Positions 1-11,318 of a DNA stretch of 64,000 nucleotides are shown here, in pieces. Each line of letters begins with the position of its first letter. The stretch's first letter is position 1. Both the position numbers and the translations under genes were made by a program. Origin of the DNA: Burkholderia pyrrocinia (GTDB lineage Bacteria > Pseudomonadota > Gammaproteobacteria > Burkholderiales > Burkholderiaceae); assembly GCF_001028665.1 (NCBI RefSeq), contig NZ_CP011503.1:1178001-1242000 (forward strand), written 5' to 3'. The notes under the pieces are model-generated. The model did not search any database, had not been told where the DNA came from, and was given only the letters and a program-made list of their open reading frames with translations.

Positions 1-319
1 CCACCACCACGCGCACCACGACGACAAGATCAAGTCGTTCGTGTACCGCAACGATCGCCCGTTCGACCCGAACAAGCTGGAAGACTTCCTCGGCGGCATC
101 CTGCAGATCTACGGCGAGCGGATGCTGCGCTACAAGGGCGTGCTGTTCATGAAGGGCGTCGACCGCAAGGTCGTGTTCCAGGGCGTGCACCAGATGATGG
201 GCAGCGACCTCGCCGCGAAGTGGCTGCCGGCCGAGAAGAAGACCAACAAGATGGTGTTCATCGGCGTCGACCTGCCGCAGGACCTGATCACCGACGGCCT
301 CGACGCCTGCCTCGCCTGA
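1..319 (+). CDS. COG0523 (CobW-like) GTPase, C-terminal fragment
   Basis: The window opens inside this gene; the reading frame begins at base 2 and ends at the TGA at 317-319. Visible are a His-rich stretch (HHHAHHDD) and then a CobW C-terminal domain with the typical features RPFDP, LLRYKG-like RMLRYKGVLF, VFQGVHQM and the terminal FIG-D segment. COG0523 proteins are G3E P-loop GTPases that act as metal chaperones or insertases, often for zinc; the His-rich segment fits metal handling. The GTPase half lies outside the window, so the exact subfamily is not known. It lies directly upstream of a dksA that lacks most zinc ligands, a neighbourhood reported for zinc-homeostasis members of this family. 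Confidence 0.85.
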   Translation, partial: HHHAHHDDKIKSFVYRNDRPFDPNKLEDFLGGILQIYGERMLRYKGVLFMKGVDRKVVFQGVHQMMGSDLAAKWLPAEKKTNKMVFIGVDLPQDLITDGLDACLA

Positions 320-814
320 CGCGCGCGGGCGCCGTTTGCGCCCCTTTGCGCCCCGTCCGCGCCGCCGCTTTCGCGGCGGTCCCGGGGGCGGCGTGCAGGC
401 AGGGTTTCGCCGTCATCGCTTTTTCGCGATTTGCGCGTTATATTTTCTAGATATTGGCGCAGCCGACGGGGATCGACCCGATACGGCGCCCGCTTGCGAT
501 TCAGTTACAATACGTGCCCGCTGGAGTACGGCAACAAACAGGCCCGGTTCTTGCTGAACCAGTTTTCCGGGCATCGCAACCGCGCCGGATCGCCAATCCG
601 CCACCCGGCCGCGGCCGATGCGATCTGCCGCGCAGCACACCGGTTCGCCGCGCGCGCAAATCCGCGCCAGGCCTATCCTGGTATTTGAGAACCGGTTTTC
701 CAGAGGCTTTCGGCCCCGCGGCGGCAAATCGCAAATGAATGCAAACGCGGTTGCGGGTAATCCCAAAGTGCAGGCAATATCTGTCGATTTGCCGCACATT
801 GAAGAAGCAAGCAG
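320..814 (+). other. long intergenic leader upstream of dksA
   Basis: About 495 bases separate the GTPase from dksA. The short frames across it have no recognisable product. An AT-rich patch at 436-456 stands out from the GC-rich surroundings and is a plausible promoter or regulator-binding area, but I could not find a well-spaced -35/-10 pair or a clear Zur palindrome. The dksA transcript may have a long 5' leader. Confidence 0.4.
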
Positions 815-1231
815 ATGACGAAGAAACTCTTGACCGAAGCCGAAATCCTGAAGATGAGCGACAAGGATTACATGAATGAGGATCAGCTCGCCTTCTTCAA
901 AAATCGGCTCGAACAGTTGCAGGCGGACATCCTCAAGAATGCAGGCCAGACGACCGAGAACCTCCGCGAGACGGTGATCGTGCCTGATCCCGCCGATCGC
1001 GCGACGATCGAGGAAGAGCACGCGCTCGAGCTGCGCACGCGCGATCGCGAACGCAAGCTCCTCAAGAAGGTTCAGCAGTCGCTCGCCCGCATCGATTCCG
1101 GCGATTACGGCTGGTGCGAGGAAACCGGCGAGCCGATCGGCATTCCGCGCCTCCTCGCGCGTCCGACGGCCACGCTGTCGCTCGAGGCGCAGGAGCGCCG
1201 CGAGTTGCGCCAGAAGCTGTTCGGCGACTGA
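815..1231 (+). CDS. dksA: RNA polymerase-binding transcription factor DksA (cysteine-poor zinc-finger type)
   Basis: A 138-residue DksA. The N-terminal half is the coiled coil that enters the RNA polymerase secondary channel to potentiate ppGpp control of rRNA and amino-acid promoters. The acidic tip is visible as DPADRAT near residues 50-56. The C-terminal globular domain keeps the fold residues (GDYGWCEETGEPIG, IPRLLARPTA). Of the four zinc cysteines of E. coli DksA only the first remains (WCEET); the others are replaced by Thr, Ser and Ala. The protein is therefore expected to fold without zinc, as described for Pseudomonas DksA2. Start at ATG 815 gives the usual family length. A strong hairpin terminator follows. 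Confidence 0.93.
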   Translation: MTKKLLTEAEILKMSDKDYMNEDQLAFFKNRLEQLQADILKNAGQTTENLRETVIVPDPADRATIEEEHALELRTRDRERKLLKKVQQSLARIDSGDYGWCEETGEPIGIPRLLARPTATLSLEAQERRELRQKLFGD

Positions 1232-1266
1232 TCGAGCGGCGTTCCGCTCCGACACGCTGCTTCCCG

Positions 1267-1300
1267 AAAGCGCGCGGCCTGCCGCGCGCTTTTTGTTTTT
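1267..1300 (+). terminator. rho-independent terminator after dksA
   Basis: A perfect 11-bp stem (1267-1277 pairing with 1282-1292) with the 4-base loop CCTG, followed by a T-rich tail (TTTTTGTTTTT). It lies about 35 bases after the dksA stop. Confidence 0.9.
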
Positions 1301-1336
1301 CCGGCACCGGTTCCCGGCCGATTTGCCCCTCCGCCT

Positions 1337-1364
1337 CTTGATATCCCGGCGCGCGCCCTAAAAT
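1337..1364 (+). promoter_or_regulatory. candidate heat-shock (sigma-32) promoter of hslVU
   Basis: CTTGATA at 1337-1343 and CCCTAAAAT at 1356-1364 are separated by 12 bases. This resembles the sigma-32 pattern CTTGAAA-N11-16-CCCCATNT. It sits about 100 bases upstream of hslV, whose operon is heat-shock controlled in other proteobacteria. The match is by eye only. Confidence 0.55.
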
Positions 1365-1462
1365 GAAACGGACGCGCGCCGGGCCGCTCCCCGGCGCACT
1401 GCGATTCACGCGGCGGCGCCTCGCGCCGCCCGACTCTTCCCCGTTTTTCTCAAGGAACGCAG

Positions 1463-1999
1463 ATGGAGCAATTTCACGGCACGACCATCGTTTCGGTCCG
1501 GCGCGGCGACCAGGTCGCGCTCGGCGGCGACGGCCAGGTAACCCTCGGCAACATCGTCATGAAGGGTGGCGCGCGGAAAGTGCGGCGGATCTACAACAAC
1601 CAGGTTCTGGTCGGATTCGCGGGCGGCACCGCCGATGCGTTCTCGCTGCTCGACCGCTTCGAGGCGAAGCTCGAGAAGCACCAGGGCAACCTGACCCGTG
1701 CGGCCGTCGAGCTCGCGAAGGACTGGCGCACCGACCGGATGCTGCGCCGCCTCGAGGCGATGCTGATCACGGCCGATGCGACCACCACGCTCGTGATCAC
1801 CGGCAACGGCGACGTGCTCGACCCGGAAGGCGGCATCTGCGCGATCGGCTCGGGCGGCGCGTACGCGCAGGCCGCGGCCCGCGCGCTCGTCGAGAACACC
1901 GAGCTGTCGCCGCGCGAGATCGTCGAGAAGTCGCTCGGGATCGCCGGTGACATGTGCATCTACACGAACCACAACCGCATCATCGAAACGATCGAGTAA
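1463..1999 (+). CDS. hslV: ATP-dependent protease, peptidase subunit HslV (ClpQ)
   Basis: A 178-residue proteasome-like N-terminal nucleophile hydrolase that forms the double hexameric core of the HslUV (ClpQY) cytoplasmic protease. The translated start is MEQFHG followed by TTIVSVRR, so a short propeptide must be removed to expose the catalytic Thr (residue 7). Other family landmarks are GDGQVTLGN, the conserved lysine in [19 protein letters not shown] and the C-terminal GDMCIYTN. The next gene, hslU, begins 10 bases after the stop, so the two are co-transcribed. Confidence 0.97.
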   Translation: MEQFHGTTIVSVRRGDQVALGGDGQVTLGNIVMKGGARKVRRIYNNQVLVGFAGGTADAFSLLDRFEAKLEKHQGNLTRAAVELAKDWRTDRMLRRLEAMLITADATTTLVITGNGDVLDPEGGICAIGSGGAYAQAAARALVENTELSPREIVEKSLGIAGDMCIYTNHNRIIETIE

Positions 2000-2009
2000 G
2001 GACCGCACC

Positions 2010-3353
2010 ATGAGCACCATGACCCCTGCCGAGATCGTCTCGGAACTCGACAAGCACATCATCGGCCAGGACAAGGCGAAAAAGGCCGTCGCGGTCGCGC
2101 TGCGCAACCGCTGGCGCCGCCAGCAGGTCGCCGATCCGCTGCGCACGGAAATCACGCCGAAGAACATCCTGATGATCGGGCCGACGGGCGTCGGCAAGAC
2201 CGAAATCGCGCGCCGCCTCGCGAAGCTCGCCGATGCGCCGTTCATCAAGATCGAAGCGACCAAGTTCACCGAAGTCGGCTACGTCGGCCGCGACGTCGAC
2301 AGCATCGTGCGCGACCTCATGGAGACCTCGGTCAAGCAGACGCGCGAATCCGAAATGCGCAAGGTGCGCAGCAAGGCGACCGACCAGGCGGAAGACCGCA
2401 TCCTCGACATCCTGCTGCCGCAACCGCGCGCGGTGGGTTTCGGCGGCAATGCCGAACACGCGAACGACGACAACAACGCGACGCGCCAGACGTTCCGCAA
2501 GCGCCTGCGCGAAGGCCAGCTCGACGACAAGGAAGTCGAGCTCGACCTGGAGCAGCCGTCGGCCGGCCTGGACATCATGGCGCCCCCGGGGATGGAAGAG
2601 ATGACCGAGCAGATCCGCTCGATGTTCTCGAACCTCGGCAGCGGCAAGAAGCAGCGCCGCAAGGTGAAGATCAAGGAGGCGCTGAAGCTGCTGACCGACG
2701 AGGAAGCGGCGAAGATGCTCAACGACGAGGAAGTGAAGACGAAGGCCGTGCAGAACGTCGAGCAGAACGGCATCGTGTTCCTCGACGAGATCGACAAGAT
2801 CACGTCGCGCAACAACGAAGGCAGCGGCGGCGAAGTGTCGCGCCAGGGCGTGCAGCGCGACCTGCTGCCGCTCGTCGAAGGCACGACGATCAACACGAAG
2901 TACGGGATGGTGAAGACCGATCACATCCTGTTCATCGCGAGCGGCGCGTTCCACCTCGCGAAGCCGAGCGACCTGATCCCGGAACTGCAGGGCCGCTTCC
3001 CGATCCGCGTCGAGCTCGAATCGCTGTCGGTGGAAGACTTCGAGGCGATCCTCGACGCGACCGACGCGAGCCTCGTCAAGCAGTATCAGGCGCTGCTCGC
3101 GACCGAGGACGTGCAGCTCGAATTCGCCCAGGACGGCATCCGCCGCCTCGCGGAGATCGCGTATGCGGTCAACGAGAAGACCGAGAACATCGGCGCGCGC
3201 CGGCTGTACACGGTGATCGAGAAACTGCTCGATGAAGTGTCGTTCTCGGCCGGCAATCACGCCGGCGAGCGCGTGACGATCGACGCGAAGTATGTCGACC
3301 GGGCGCTCGGCGAAGTGTCGCAGGACGAGGATCTGTCGCGCTACGTGCTGTAA
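2010..3353 (+). CDS. hslU: ATP-dependent protease ATPase subunit HslU (ClpY)
   Basis: A 447-residue AAA+ unfoldase that feeds substrates to HslV. Walker A is GPTGVGKT at residues 57-64, Walker B is VFLDEIDKI, and the I-domain insertion lies between them. The chain ends in DLSRYVL; in this family the C-terminal tail inserts into HslV and activates it. ATG at 2010 was chosen because AAGG lies just upstream and it gives the family start [10 protein letters not shown]; the open frame extends further upstream into hslV but those residues are not family-like. A bidirectional terminator follows. Confidence 0.97.
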   Translation: MSTMTPAEIVSELDKHIIGQDKAKKAVAVALRNRWRRQQVADPLRTEITPKNILMIGPTGVGKTEIARRLAKLADAPFIKIEATKFTEVGYVGRDVDSIVRDLMETSVKQTRESEMRKVRSKATDQAEDRILDILLPQPRAVGFGGNAEHANDDNNATRQTFRKRLREGQLDDKEVELDLEQPSAGLDIMAPPGMEEMTEQIRSMFSNLGSGKKQRRKVKIKEALKLLTDEEAAKMLNDEEVKTKAVQNVEQNGIVFLDEIDKITSRNNEGSGGEVSRQGVQRDLLPLVEGTTINTKYGMVKTDHILFIASGAFHLAKPSDLIPELQGRFPIRVELESLSVEDFEAILDATDASLVKQYQALLATEDVQLEFAQDGIRRLAEIAYAVNEKTENIGARRLYTVIEKLLDEVSFSAGNHAGERVTIDAKYVDRALGEVSQDEDLSRYVL

Positions 3354-3379
3354 CGCGGCACCCGGCATCCAACGAAAAA

Positions 3380-3412
3380 CGGGCGGCTCCGCTGGAGCCG
3401 CCCGTTTTTTTT
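3380..3412. terminator. bidirectional terminator between hslU and the convergent lipoprotein gene
   Basis: A perfect 11-bp stem (3380-3390 with 3394-3404), 3-base loop, flanked by AAAA on the left and eight T on the right, so it can serve both hslU and the minus-strand gene that ends at 3445. Confidence 0.9.
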
Positions 3413-3444
3413 GGCGGGCGCAGCGGCCCGCCGACACCGGCCCG

Positions 3445-5517
3445 TCAGCGGTCGTACTCGACCGACACCGTAAACTGCATGTCGAACGGATCCGACCAGC
3501 TCAGATTCGCGAACGAAAAATCGGCACTGCCCGTCCAGCCGGCCACCGACGGAAACGCCACGCCCTGATCGCCCGGCACGTTGAGCGTCACCGCGGTGCC
3601 CGGCTGCGCGGGCGTGGCGCGTGCTGACCCGTTGACGAAGACCGCCGACGCTTGCCCCGCCGACGTCGCGCGAATCTGCACGTTGCCGCGCTTGACGAAC
3701 GGCAGCCCCGCTTTCGACGTCCAGCCGAGCGGGAAGATCGTGCCGCCCGCGAACGTGCTGGCCGTGCCCGGCGTCAGCATGTCGCGCGTCGACTGCGCGG
3801 GGTCGTGCCACTGATACTGGCGCAGCGCGTCGGGCAACGGCGACGGAGTACGCAGTCGGACCGTATAGCTCCTTGCCGGCGCGGCCGTGCTGCCGTCCTG
3901 GTAGAGGTCGATCGTATAGGCGCTGAACGGCTTGATGTCGGCCAGCTCCGCTGCGCTCAATTGCGGCTTCGACCATGCCGTGTTGTTACGCGGCGCGTCG
4001 CCGGGCCATGTGAACACGCCCTGGTTCGCCGGGTCCTGCGCGACGCCGGCCAGCCGATAGTTGTTGCGGCATTGGCTGCCCTTCGCGAGCGCGGCGAGTT
4101 GGGCCGGCGTCTGCCCGCCGGCGATCTGCGCGCGGATATTGAGCGTGTCGCACGTGCCGCTCGACGGCTGGAGGAACACGCCGTTGCGCAAGCCCGGACC
4201 CTTGACGATCGCGAAATCCACTGCCTTGCCGGCAGCATCGACGATTCCGACCTGCAGGTTCAGCGAGTCGACGAACGCGTTGGTGCCGGTCGACGGATTG
4301 GCCGGATTCAGCCAGTCCCACTTCTGCGCGTTCGCATTCACCTTGCTCAGCACCGCGCGCTGGTTGCCGATCACGCGCCAGCCAGTGTCGCCGCTTGTGC
4401 GTGCGCCTTCCTTCACCGCCAGTTGCACGTGCTGCTGCATGCCGTCGCGAATGCCGTCCGCTCGCGTCCACGACAGCTTGACCCACATCGTGTCGCCTGC
4501 CGTCACGCGAATCACTTCCGGCAGGCTGAAGCTCGCGTTGTTCATCGCATCGTCGGCCACGATGCCCGGCGCCGTGCCGAACTCCTGTTGCGCCGACATC
4601 CCGTTGTTGAGGTAGGTGGAAGGCACGCCGGCGTTCAACGCGCCGGAAGCGACGTCGTCGACGACGAGCTGGCTGCAGGCCGCCGCGCCGCCGCCGAGAC
4701 GCGCGGCGGCGGTGGTGCCGGCGAAGCATTTGTTGAACGCGGCCTGCAGTGCGGCGAGATCGCTGGCGCTCGGCAGGCTCGTCACCGGCGCGCCGTTGAT
4801 GGTCGCGACAGCCGGCAGGCTGGCCTTGTCGCCGGCTTGCGGCGCCACGCCGGGCGCGAGCTGAAGCTGCGCGGGCGTATCGCTCGAAGCGCCCGCCACC
4901 GAGCTGATCTGCACGCCGCCGTCCGGAAGCACGCTGACCTTCAACTGGTCGAGCAGCCGGTCGAGCCCCGGCGCGCCCGCGGTCAGCGGGCCCGCGATCA
5001 GGTCGACGCCGGCGTTGCCGGTCGCGGCCAGCACGTCGGCCAGCGCGGCGGAGTAGGCCTGCACGGCGCCGGCGACGGCCTTCGCCGTCACCTTGCTCTG
5101 CAGCAGTCCGGTGTTGCCCAGCAACTTCGTGGGGTTGTCGCCGACGATCGTGGCGGCGATCGCATTCGTGAGCGGCGTGATGTTGATCGTCTGCGTGCCC
5201 GCGGTGGCGCTGAGCGAGATCAGCGTCGCCTGCGAATCGGCGACATTGCCGACGGCCGACAGCGCGAAGGGCGCGGTCATGCCGGTCACCGTGCAATGGA
5301 ACGCGCCCGTGGTCGCGTCGGCCGGACAGTCGGCCGACTTGCCCGTCGCGTCGACGAGCGTGACGGTCGCGCCCTGCATCGCGGCACCCGCCGCCGCGAC
5401 GCCGCTGACCGTCTGCGCGGCCGGCGGCGGCGAACCGCCGGACGACGAATCGCTGCCGCCCCCGCAAGCAGTCAGGACCAGTGCGGCAATACCGAGTACG
5501 ACAGGTGTGCGTTTCAT
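3445..5517 (-). CDS. large putative lipoprotein of unknown function
   Basis: A 690-residue protein with a classic lipoprotein signal: Lys/Arg N-terminus, hydrophobic core and lipobox LTAC with Cys18, followed by a Gly/Ser/Pro-rich linker. The Ser/Gly after the Cys suggest outer-membrane sorting. Residues about 35-110 resemble a carboxypeptidase-regulatory-like beta sandwich (SGVAAAGAAMQGATVTLVDA, then DATTGAFHCTVTG). The remainder is rich in beta-prone segments with no catalytic motif I recognise. It is a single-gene unit, convergent with hslU and divergent from the LuxR-type gene. No function is assigned. Confidence 0.85.
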   Translation of the reverse strand: MKRTPVVLGIAALVLTACGGGSDSSSGGSPPPAAQTVSGVAAAGAAMQGATVTLVDATGKSADCPADATTGAFHCTVTGMTAPFALSAVGNVADSQATLISLSATAGTQTINITPLTNAIAATIVGDNPTKLLGNTGLLQSKVTAKAVAGAVQAYSAALADVLAATGNAGVDLIAGPLTAGAPGLDRLLDQLKVSVLPDGGVQISSVAGASSDTPAQLQLAPGVAPQAGDKASLPAVATINGAPVTSLPSASDLAALQAAFNKCFAGTTAAARLGGGAAACSQLVVDDVASGALNAGVPSTYLNNGMSAQQEFGTAPGIVADDAMNNASFSLPEVIRVTAGDTMWVKLSWTRADGIRDGMQQHVQLAVKEGARTSGDTGWRVIGNQRAVLSKVNANAQKWDWLNPANPSTGTNAFVDSLNLQVGIVDAAGKAVDFAIVKGPGLRNGVFLQPSSGTCDTLNIRAQIAGGQTPAQLAALAKGSQCRNNYRLAGVAQDPANQGVFTWPGDAPRNNTAWSKPQLSAAELADIKPFSAYTIDLYQDGSTAAPARSYTVRLRTPSPLPDALRQYQWHDPAQSTRDMLTPGTASTFAGGTIFPLGWTSKAGLPFVKRGNVQIRATSAGQASAVFVNGSARATPAQPGTAVTLNVPGDQGVAFPSVAGWTGSADFSFANLSWSDPFDMQFTVSVEYDR

Positions 5518-5773
5518 TGCTTTTCCCCGAGGACCTTCTGGTTATTGCGTGACATACGCGTCGCGCATGCACGCTGAATGGCGGGGATTCTCGCAAAACC
5601 GATTTTCCGGATCATCATCCAGGTAGATGAAAATCGCGATCGCGCATGCCCTTGTTCGCAAAGGACCTGTGATAGCCTGACCAAACATTCGGGGTTCGAA
5701 GCAATATCATCAGACAAAAGACCGATGCGCCGCGATTGCCACGCGCGACACCGAGGGAAGCGGGGGAACAACA

Positions 5774-6892
5774 ATGCAAAGAGACCACCTCATCGGCGAC
5801 CTCTATGAGGCCGCGCTGCGCCCGGACGGCTTTCTCGAAGTCTTTCATCAGGTATCCGAATCACTCGGTGCAAACGTTTTTCACATGTTCAGCTGGGACT
5901 CCGCGCGCAATGCGCCGCAGTTCTCGATCTACTCGCCGCGCGCGGAACTGGAAAGTGTCGTGGCGCTCTACGACCAGTATTACGGCGCACTCGATCCGCG
6001 CCGCAGCTTTGTCGAGCAGGCACCGCTCGGGCAATTCGTCTGCTGTCAGGATCACCTCACCGAGCAGGATGTCGCGCGCAGCGAATTCTTCCAGGACTAC
6101 CAGATTCCGTCAGGCATTCGCTATCTGATGGGCGTCCGCCTCGCGCGCCCGGGCGGCGACGACATCCTGCTCGGGTTGCTGAGGGCTTGCGGCCGCCCAC
6201 CCTACTCGCCCGAGGAACGCGCGACCCTGTCGGGCATGGCCGGACATCTGCAACGCGCGATCAACCTCTGGCAGGATGCGACCGTGCTGCACCGCGACGC
6301 CGCGCTCGGCGCCGAACTGATGGAAGAGCTGGGGCTGGCCGTGTTCGCGCTGGACCGGCATGCGCGCGTCGTCTTCGTCAATCGGGCCGCGGAGTCGATG
6401 TTGCGCGCGACGACCTGCCTCAAGCTCGAGCATGGACACCTGAGTGCCGCGAGCGCGCCGCACAACGATGCGCTGAAGGCCGCACTGGCACGCGTCGCGA
6501 AAACCCGCAACGGTGAGAGCCTCGCCCTGGCGGGCTCGCTGGACGCCGCCCACGAAATCTTTCTCGGCATTGCCGCGCTGACCGGACCGGCGCTCCACGC
6601 CGCGTTCGGCGGCGCGACGATGCTCGTGACGGCCAGGCGGAGAAGCGCCGCGCCGCTCGTCGTCGCGCAACAGCTGCGGCAGGCGTTCGGCCTGTCGAGT
6701 GCCGAAGCCGCCGTTGCGGAGGCGTTGATCGGTGGCAAAACGCCCGAGGAATGCGCGGCGAGCGCCCGGGTGTCGCTCGCCACCATCCGCACCCAGTTGC
6801 GCGCGATCTACGAGAAAACGCATTCACGAAACCAGGCCGAGGCGGTGGGAAGAATGCTGTGGGTGCTTCCGCGGCACCCACGCGAAAACTGA
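5774..6892 (+). CDS. LuxR-family transcriptional regulator
   Basis: A 372-residue regulator. A LuxR-type helix-turn-helix occupies about residues 305-362 (LSSAEAAVAEALIGGKTPEE, then VSLATIRTQLRAIYEKT), with the conserved Glu and the invariant-like TIRTQL recognition helix. A PAS-like segment (FALDRHARVVFVNRAAESML) precedes it at about 190-215. The N-terminal third contains a hydrophobic sensory region without recognisable acyl-homoserine-lactone pocket residues. No cognate synthase is nearby, so the ligand is unknown. It lies alone and convergent with regA. Confidence 0.82.
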   Translation: MQRDHLIGDLYEAALRPDGFLEVFHQVSESLGANVFHMFSWDSARNAPQFSIYSPRAELESVVALYDQYYGALDPRRSFVEQAPLGQFVCCQDHLTEQDVARSEFFQDYQIPSGIRYLMGVRLARPGGDDILLGLLRACGRPPYSPEERATLSGMAGHLQRAINLWQDATVLHRDAALGAELMEELGLAVFALDRHARVVFVNRAAESMLRATTCLKLEHGHLSAASAPHNDALKAALARVAKTRNGESLALAGSLDAAHEIFLGIAALTGPALHAAFGGATMLVTARRRSAAPLVVAQQLRQAFGLSSAEAAVAEALIGGKTPEECAASARVSLATIRTQLRAIYEKTHSRNQAEAVGRMLWVLPRHPREN

Positions 6893-7058
6893 CGCCACGA
6901 ATCGGCAAGTGTCGCGCACCCGGCCGTCGGTGCGCTCCCGCGGTGATCCTCGCAGCCCACCGCTACCGCACGCGTCCGAGGCGGCGGCAGCCGGCGCGCG
7001 GCCCGACGCCGGCTCCCTCGCGCAAACGGCTTGCCGCGCGAATCCGCGCACGCCCGCC

Positions 7059-7601
7059 TTACTGCCGCACCGGCTTCTTCGCGAGCTTGCGCTGCAGCGT
7101 GCGGCGGTGCATGTTCAGCGCGCGCGCGGTCGCCGAGATGTTGTTGTTGTTCTCCGCGAGCACGCGCTGGATGTGCTCCCATTCGAGCCGGTCGACCGAC
7201 AGCACGACCGGATTCTCGAGCGCCTCGTCGGCCTGCACTTCGGTCGCGTTGGTCTGCAGAGCAGCCAGGATCGACTCGACGTTCGCGGGCTTCGCGAGAT
7301 AGTTGTCGGCGCCTTCCTTCACGGCCTGCACGGCGGTCGCGATGCTCGCGTAGCCGGTCAGCACCAGAATCCGCGCATCGGGCTGCAGGTCGCACAGCGG
7401 CGCGATCAGGCTCAGGCCCGAATCCTCGCCGAGATGCAGGTCGACGGTGATGAACTGGAACTTGCCGCCCGCGGCGAGCCTGAGCGCCGTCTCCTTGTCG
7501 TGCGCCTGCTGGACCGCGTAACCGCGGCGCTCGAGGCCGCGCGCGAGCGTGCCCGCGAACACCTCGTTGTCGTCGATCACCAGGAAATTGTTCTCGCTCA
7601 T
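7059..7601 (-). CDS. regA: redox response regulator of the RegA/PrrA/ActR family
   Basis: A 180-residue response regulator. The receiver domain has the acidic pair D10-D11, phospho-acceptor D54 (in TVDLHL) and K104 (YLAKPA). A short linker leads to a Fis-type helix-turn-helix ending NMHRRTLQRKLAKK, the near-invariant RegA DNA-binding signature. RegA-type regulators are activated by the partner kinase under reducing conditions and control respiration-related genes. ATG at 7601 gives the family length. It starts 13 bases after the kinase stop codon, so the pair is one operon with kinase first. Confidence 0.92.
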   Translation of the reverse strand: MSENNFLVIDDNEVFAGTLARGLERRGYAVQQAHDKETALRLAAGGKFQFITVDLHLGEDSGLSLIAPLCDLQPDARILVLTGYASIATAVQAVKEGADNYLAKPANVESILAALQTNATEVQADEALENPVVLSVDRLEWEHIQRVLAENNNNISATARALNMHRRTLQRKLAKKPVRQ

Positions 7602-7614
7602 GTGGTTTCTCCGT

Positions 7615-9021
7615 CTACGTGTTGGTTGAGGCGGCCGGCGCCGCGACGCGCACGACCGGCAGGCGCAGCACGGCCCGCGTGCCGCGCCCGGCGGTTGTTC
7701 CGGCCGGGCGGCTGTCCGGCATGCCGGCCGTTCGTTCGGTCGTGCGTTGTGCCGACGCGGCAGCGGCGTGGCCATTCGCCGCACCGCCGGCCCGTCCGTT
7801 GCCGCCCGCCGCGCGCGGCGCGACATCGGACAGTTCGATCTCGCCGCCGAGCCGCGCGGCCGCACTGAACGCGAGATACAGGCCGACTCCGTGCCCGCCC
7901 TGCGTGCTGTCGACCGGCATCGCGCCGAGCGATTCGCGCAGCGCGGCCGGAATGCCGGGCCCGTCGTCGCATACCTCGAATTCGATCTCGTCGGCCGCGC
8001 GGTCGTGCTCGACCTTCGCGGCCAGCGTCACGCGCTGCGGGCTCGCGCGCGCGGCGTTGTCGAGCAGGATCGTCAGGATCTGGCCGGCCGCGACCGTGTC
8101 GTCGAGCGCGACGCCCGCCGGACGCGCGCCGAGCAGCTCGAACTGCACGTGCGGATGCCGCAGGCGCCAGTGCTCGACGAACGTGTCGAGCCAGTCGTCC
8201 ACCGGCTGGCGGCTCGCGGGCGCGCTCGCGCGGCTGCGCAGGCGCGCGAGCGCCGACGTGCAGAGCGTCATCTGTTCCTCGAGCACCTTCAGGTCGGCCT
8301 CGTAGCGGGCCAGCCCCGGATCGGCACGCGCCGCGTCGCGCAGCTCCTCGGCGAGCATCGCGATCGTCGACAGCGGCGTGCCCATCTCATGCGCGACGGT
8401 GGCCGCCTGCACGCCGAGCGCGACCGCCCGCTCGTCGCGCAGCAGGTGCTGCTGCGCTTCGCCGAGCGCCGCATCGCGCTGGCGCAGCGCATTCGACATG
8501 CGCGCGACGAACCACGCGATCAGCCCGACGCTGACCATGAAGTTCGCCCACATCCCGGTGCGGTAGTAGTCGAACAGGTTCGCGGGATTATCCATGTTGA
8601 GCGGCACCGAATCGAAGCCGAGCGCCGCGTAGCACGCAACCGCGAACGCCGCGAGCCAGATCATCAGGTGCCACGGCAGCACGGCCGCCGCGATCGCGAG
8701 CGACGGCAGGTACAGCGACACGAACGGGTTGGTCGTGCCGCCCGACAGGAACAGCAGCGCCGACAGCGCACCGAGGTCGACCCACAGCTGGCCGAGCAGC
8801 TCGAAATTGGTCTCGGGCCGCGCGCGCAGCACGCGCACCCAGGTCAGCGCGTTGAAAACGATTTCGAGCGCGATGACCATCAGCATCGCCGGCAACGGCA
8901 GATGCACGCCGAAATAGGTCTGCACGACGCCGATCGTCACGAGCTGGCCAATGATCGCAAGATTGCGAAGCCAGAACAGGTGACTGAGGTTGACGCGCCC
9001 GGTGGTGGTAATTCGTTGCAT
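7615..9021 (-). CDS. regB: redox sensor histidine kinase of the RegB/PrrB family
   Basis: A 468-residue membrane kinase with six predicted membrane segments in the first 180 residues. The quinone-sensing heptapeptide GGTTNPF (residues 94-100) matches the family GGxxNPF. The H-box is VAHEMGTPLSTI with H211, and C254 (in MTLCTSAL) is placed like the redox-active Cys of RegB. The ATPase core shows the N box (LDNAARAS) and G1 box (CDDGPGIP). Unusually, an Ala/Gly/Arg/Thr-rich insert of about 55 residues (roughly 388-445) separates the last core strands before TRAVLRLPVV. It is co-transcribed with regA. Confidence 0.92.
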   Translation of the reverse strand: MQRITTTGRVNLSHLFWLRNLAIIGQLVTIGVVQTYFGVHLPLPAMLMVIALEIVFNALTWVRVLRARPETNFELLGQLWVDLGALSALLFLSGGTTNPFVSLYLPSLAIAAAVLPWHLMIWLAAFAVACYAALGFDSVPLNMDNPANLFDYYRTGMWANFMVSVGLIAWFVARMSNALRQRDAALGEAQQHLLRDERAVALGVQAATVAHEMGTPLSTIAMLAEELRDAARADPGLARYEADLKVLEEQMTLCTSALARLRSRASAPASRQPVDDWLDTFVEHWRLRHPHVQFELLGARPAGVALDDTVAAGQILTILLDNAARASPQRVTLAAKVEHDRAADEIEFEVCDDGPGIPAALRESLGAMPVDSTQGGHGVGLYLAFSAAARLGGEIELSDVAPRAAGGNGRAGGAANGHAAAASAQRTTERTAGMPDSRPAGTTAGRGTRAVLRLPVVRVAAPAASTNT

Positions 9022-9042
9022 CCGGGCAGTTTACCCGTTTAG

Positions 9043-11318
<2,276 letters not shown>

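Noticed and set aside
436..460. AT-rich patch upstream of dksA as a Zur box
   Set aside because: It has only partial dyad symmetry and does not match a known Zur consensus well enough.
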